Origin: Todiramphus chloris collaris
Lineage: Eukaryota > Chordata > Aves > Coraciiformes > Alcedinidae
DNA: 64,000 nt
Assembly: GCA_025345505.1 (NCBI GenBank)
Contig: JANVCC010000011.1
Coordinates: 9,026,184 to 9,090,183, forward strand
Direction: 5' to 3'
Shown here: positions 38,028-64,000 of the stretch, piece by piece
How positions within the stretch are numbered: position 1 is the first letter of the stretch
How the letters are laid out: every line of letters starts with the position of its first letter
The notes under the pieces: generated by a model
Seen by the model: only the letters and a program-made list of their open reading frames with translations
The model's database searches: none
What the model was told of the DNA's origin: nothing
Position numbers and translations under genes: made by a program

Positions 38028-38403
38028 ACATAAGCAATAAACTTTCAACATATAAACCTCTGGGTATAACAACTCAAGTTCCATCTGTAACATCATGCTT
38101 AGAGGAAAAAAAGTATTCAATAAATAAGACTCCCTTCAATGACTTCTTTACTTGAGACTGATATGCAAAAGGAACTAAAGGTACATACTACAATGTTTCA
38201 ATTGAATACTGTATTTTAAAAGCAATAAAAACTGTAAAAAAGTTCTGCAGCATTCCACTACTGAAAAATAAAGTTTTTTTTTAAACAAGAAAGTTACAGG
38301 GTTAGTTCCTTTATCCTATTTTAAGTCTTGACAAAGTTGTCAAAAAAATGAACAGATGCTCCTTTTGCTGTATTTTGTTTCAACTTCAGGATCACAGCTT
38401 AAT

Positions 38404-60041
<21,638 letters not shown>

Positions 60042-60074
60042 CTTCTCTCATGTGCTTTTATGAGTTTCTTGAAG
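60042..60074 (-). other. BCLAF3: BCLAF3 5' UTR part of the start exon
   Basis: 33 bases between the acceptor (ATTTTTACAG at 60,075 and above) and the ATG. The existence of an acceptor shows at least one further non-coding exon upstream. Confidence 0.8.
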
Positions 60075-63000
60075 CTGTAAAAATTATACAGTTTACTTGT
60101 CTGGTAACAGAATTGCACTACCAATTGCAACAGGGACAGTTGTTTTTTAACAAATAAAGCATTAGATGCTTCAAGGTTGGGGGAGGCATATTTTTAGGCT
60201 GTTTTACCTCTAATTCCCATTTTAACCCAAGTAACTTTTTTTTTTCCCCTAATTGCTGATCTCACAGATTATTTTATTCAAAAAGATTTAAATATTTGAC
60301 CATTGCTCCCTTATTCTCTCCATTTTGCAATGCTGTCTGTTCACTCCGCTTTTAAATGTTAATAATCTCACAAGCAAGCTGCAGCAACTGAAATTAAATT
60401 ATGTAATTTTTAGTATGCATTGAATGCTAGAGATGATAGAAGGGAGAGACAGCCAGCTTTAAATTCAAGTTTACAAAGAAAAATGTTTTTACATTGAGTT
60501 ATATTCTGAACTTCTAATTGGTAATAGACACTGCTATTTTTACATGGTTACTGACCTACTGTTACAGACTTCAACTGCCCCATCAAGTCTGAACTGCAGT
60601 ATCCTCACATACTTCAAAGCCATGTACAAAAGATCACTTTTCATTTTTATACCTAGATACACATTCAAATATATAGTAGATGCACTGTTCTTCAAAGTAG
60701 CTCTGGGATTCTCTTCTCATAGAAGCTATGGAAGAATGAGGAAAAATAACAGTGGAATCTACTCTTTGCAAAAAGAGTCTAGAAACTTGGAAAACAAGGG
60801 ATGAAAGGATATACAAACTCACCAATAGCATGACTAGCAAATAGGAATGCAATGATTATTCATAACTTAGCAAACACAAGGATTAAATCAAAGTGAAATT
60901 ATCAGGTAACTGGTTAAGAGTTCAAATTTGGACCACATACCCATGCCTACAGCTACTAATTGCCACCAGATGCTGTAAAGGCCAGAAATATAAATAGATA
61001 GAAAAACAGATCTATCAGCAGCTCTGAAATTAATGAACAACTACTCACTTGAAACTGGAAGAATACACCCAGGTCAATGTCACTCTGTACCTGCTCTGGT
61101 ATTTTATGTAAGTATTTGCTCACAGATACTTGTGGAAACAGCAAACTAGTCTGGACCGGCAAAGTCTGGCCTTTTTGACACTCCCAATACTCAATTTTTT
61201 TAACTAAACCTTTTACCTGACTGACTAAAATTGAAAGGAGAGAAAAACCAGCAAGATTTAAGGTATGTAAGAAAGCTGGAGAAGGTGAACCCACATGCCT
61301 GACCTAGCACCTTGCCCCTCCCCCAGTCATACTAATTGGTCGAATAAAATACTACCTCTTGCTAGACCTGATTTTTTTTATTTTTTTTTTTTTTTTTGCA
61401 TAGGATTAGCTAATGGCTAAACCAGCAGTATTTTCGAGGAGAATGTAAAGCATACTTCTGATGACTACCACTGCAGGTCGACATTAGACAAGCCATACAC
61501 TGCATTCTGGAATGAACACATCCTATTCATTAGGTTGCACAACAGGCCAACCGGACAATTATTTGCAAGACATAGCCATAGATTAGTACTGAAGAAAGAC
61601 CTTTTGAATTTTTTTTCCTTTTAAATCTCTGAAGTCTTCTGTTTACAATAAAAGTATTTGCTCCACAATGAATCTTACAATGTTACGCCTTGTCACGTGG
61701 AAAGAGGTATTGAAAAGGACAGTGAAGCAAAAGAAAAAAAAAAAATCCAACCCCAGAGCATCCCAAAGACAACATATTTGTTCCCTGAAGTTTCAAATAC
61801 GAAGTCAGCATGGCCTTTTAGATCCTAAAGGCAGCTATCAGAGGACTGCATAGCATGAATTAACTTCAGGCCCTTTCCTTAAAGATCATACTAGCCAAAG
61901 TTAAATATGGTGTTCCGATACCAATGCTCATAATGTTTTTCAAAGAAAAGTAATATTGTAATCAAAACACTTCCTTAGTTCTCACCCATAAAAAACACAT
62001 CTTACCAAACCGTACAGTATTTCAGAAACTAAAAAACCCCACCACAGTGGCTTTCAAAACAGAGCTGCGTGTCCCACAAGCTTCAAAGATTCACTACTAC
62101 CTTCTCTTCTTGTGAACTTTAAAAAGTGTTGTTGCCATTCAAATTATCTCTTCCTATCTTCCCTTCAGTTCTGAACTTTACCCTTCATTTACAAGCAAGC
62201 ATGTAAACACCAAAAAGACAAAAGCACCATTAAACCCCAACCAATCTTCATACAGAACCTAATAGGCCAGGATTTCTCATCACAGACAGATCAAGCTAGA
62301 AACCATACATACCAAGAGATTCCTTACTCTTCTGAGCCTGGCTAAACAATCGAACTAAGAGAGTGAGAAGGACTGTGACAGCATGTCCTAGATCTTGCCT
62401 TAGGATAAAGGGGACTACTGTAATTTCCAACAAAGACACTCCTTTTGTTTAGTGGAAAGAAAGTGTTCATTTGTTCCAATGTGCCTCCTGAACAGCAACC
62501 CACGCAATATGATTTCCTCACGGGGAGATTCAAGATGCAATACGGCAGCACACAAAGGCATCAGACACTCAGCCCCAGTCAAAACTCCCAGTGTTAACAC
62601 GAGAATCACACATTAATCTCTAGAGAGTTTGTAAGCACACTGCTAAATTCAGGTTTAAATCATCTCACCTAGACCAGCAACACTGTTCCATACTAAAAGC
62701 AAGCTTTTTGTGGGACAGCAGTGGGTAGAAAGCTGGTCTATAGCAGAATTACCTGAATCAAGCAAAGGCCCCATGGCTGCTGAGTCAGCCATCCAGGTGC
62801 TGCTGAAAGGCCACGTCATCTTGACGCGGTGCCAGACCCTGCTATGCTCTGGGTTCCAAATTTCATCAAGTCCTCCTGCTTGGAATGCTGTCATTACAAA
62901 TACTTTTTTTTTTTTTTAAACTAGGAAACAATATTACTAGGTTCAGAGTGCTGCTTGTGTCACAACAATAAGTGACTCATTGGAACAGTTATCAGTAACT

Positions 63001-64000
63001 GTGCTTAGACAGTTTTTAAATATTAATGGAAACTCCAGCTTTTATTTCCTTTTCTTTGACTTTTGGAATTGAACTCAGGCAAATTCCCTCTCAGGAGAAA
63101 TGGCCTCAGGCCTGCTGCCAGATGTCTTTTGATTCCACCCTCAAGAGATCAGTGCTTTGACAAGTACAGAATTCTTGTTGTATCTACACAAACCAGAAAG
63201 GAGTATCTTGAGAAGTAACTTGACAATGACCAGAAATTGTACGAAATGTGCCAACCTGAACACACAAAGGTCATACATTTTTAACAACTTGCTCTCCTGA
63301 AGAGAACAATCTTCAATCTCCTTGATTTTTCTCTAGCATCAAATACAAGAAATCACAAATGACTGCAGTTATTTAGCTGAATGGAAGGGAACTAAAGCTC
63401 TTCCTGATGCAAGGAGTCCCACACCAGTAAGCCCCAAACAGCTAAAATCTTGCAGGTGGAGCACAAACCGAGTAGAAGTACTAAACAAACCTTAAATTAG
63501 TGGAATGGTTTACATGTCTTTCGGGTGTCTACCATCATCTACAAGAGAGCATGGGAGAAACCCTATGCAGGATATGCAAGGGGCAGGTCAACAGTAGTAC
63601 TGCCCAACATCAAGGAGCTGCTCTGCAATTGTCATTTCACCTGTAGCAAAGGGAAATGTCATTCCTCACCCCTTGGTAAGAGACTTCCTGACCACCATTG
63701 CCACTGCCTCCCAAATCTTTTAGAGGAAAGGATACGCAAGTCTTTCATAGGCTGGGTCACAGAGCCAACAGGAAGAAAGACACTGACTGACCCTTGTTCC
63801 AAAAACCGGACAGCTCACTATTCTCTCTCTCTGCCCAAAAAGTTAAGAAGCAGCTGCCAGCTTTGCATCAACTGGCTTCTAGGTGGGGATCATGTGGAAG
63901 CTGTGAGGGACACAACAAGGCATGTATTGCTGCAGTGTCTGTCAAGAAAGAGAAACCAGGAATTGAAAGTCTCAACACCAAGACAGACAGGTATTTGACA
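60075..64000 (-). other. BCLAF3 upstream intron, no exon recognised
   Basis: AT-rich sequence with T- and A-runs (for example 61,372-61,397). No CpG island is present, so the BCLAF3 promoter probably lies beyond the right edge. A 157-codon plus-strand open frame at 63,525-63,998 matches nothing I recognise and is not called as a gene. Confidence 0.5.

Overview
The window is vertebrate nuclear DNA, and the repeats point to a bird. Several CR1 LINE copies carry the avian CR1 3' signature, and endogenous-retrovirus LTRs of the avian type are present. Genes have many short exons with GT-AG introns, and one strong CpG island lies in AT-rich surroundings. I saw no bacterial, phage or CRISPR features. 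The species cannot be fixed from sequence alone.

Two protein-coding genes are supported, both on the minus strand and in the same order and orientation as in mammals (human Xp22). SH3KBP1 (CIN85) enters from the right: its first coding exon, only ATG plus G, lies in the CpG island at 28.86 kb. A 27.2-kb first intron follows, then exon 2 at 1.54-1.70 kb, which encodes the first SH3 domain. The rest of the gene is off the left edge. BCLAF3 (CXorf23, BCLAF1/THRAP3 family) occupies 38.4-60.1 kb. Eleven coding exons could be joined in phase into a 719-residue protein, with a 30-nt terminal coding exon. Its non-coding first exon(s) and promoter lie beyond the acceptor at 60,075 and were not found.

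Layout: 1-1.5 kb SH3KBP1 intron 2; 1.5-1.7 kb exon 2; 1.7-28.86 kb intron 1. Intron 1 holds a long decayed CR1 ORF2 copy (3.4-7.65 kb) that carries a nested CR1 tail and a nested LTR, two further solo LTRs (12.75-13.10 and 13.57-14.34 kb), a local sequence duplication (18.6/19.9 kb), small CR1 tails and a GC-rich island of unknown identity (24.8-25.0 kb). 27.75-29.95 kb is the CpG island and SH3KBP1 promoter. 29.95-38.0 kb is intergenic, with one CR1, poly-G tracts and a short minisatellite. 38.0-60.1 kb is BCLAF3, with two intronic solo LTRs and a CR1 fragment. 60.1-64 kb is BCLAF3 upstream sequence with no recognised exon.

The two genes have separate roles: SH3KBP1 is an endocytic adaptor, and BCLAF3 belongs to an RS-rich nuclear protein family. 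Nothing suggests they act together. I found no convincing undescribed system; the most useful observations are the complete BCLAF3 model, the minimal SH3KBP1 start exon and the nested transposon history.
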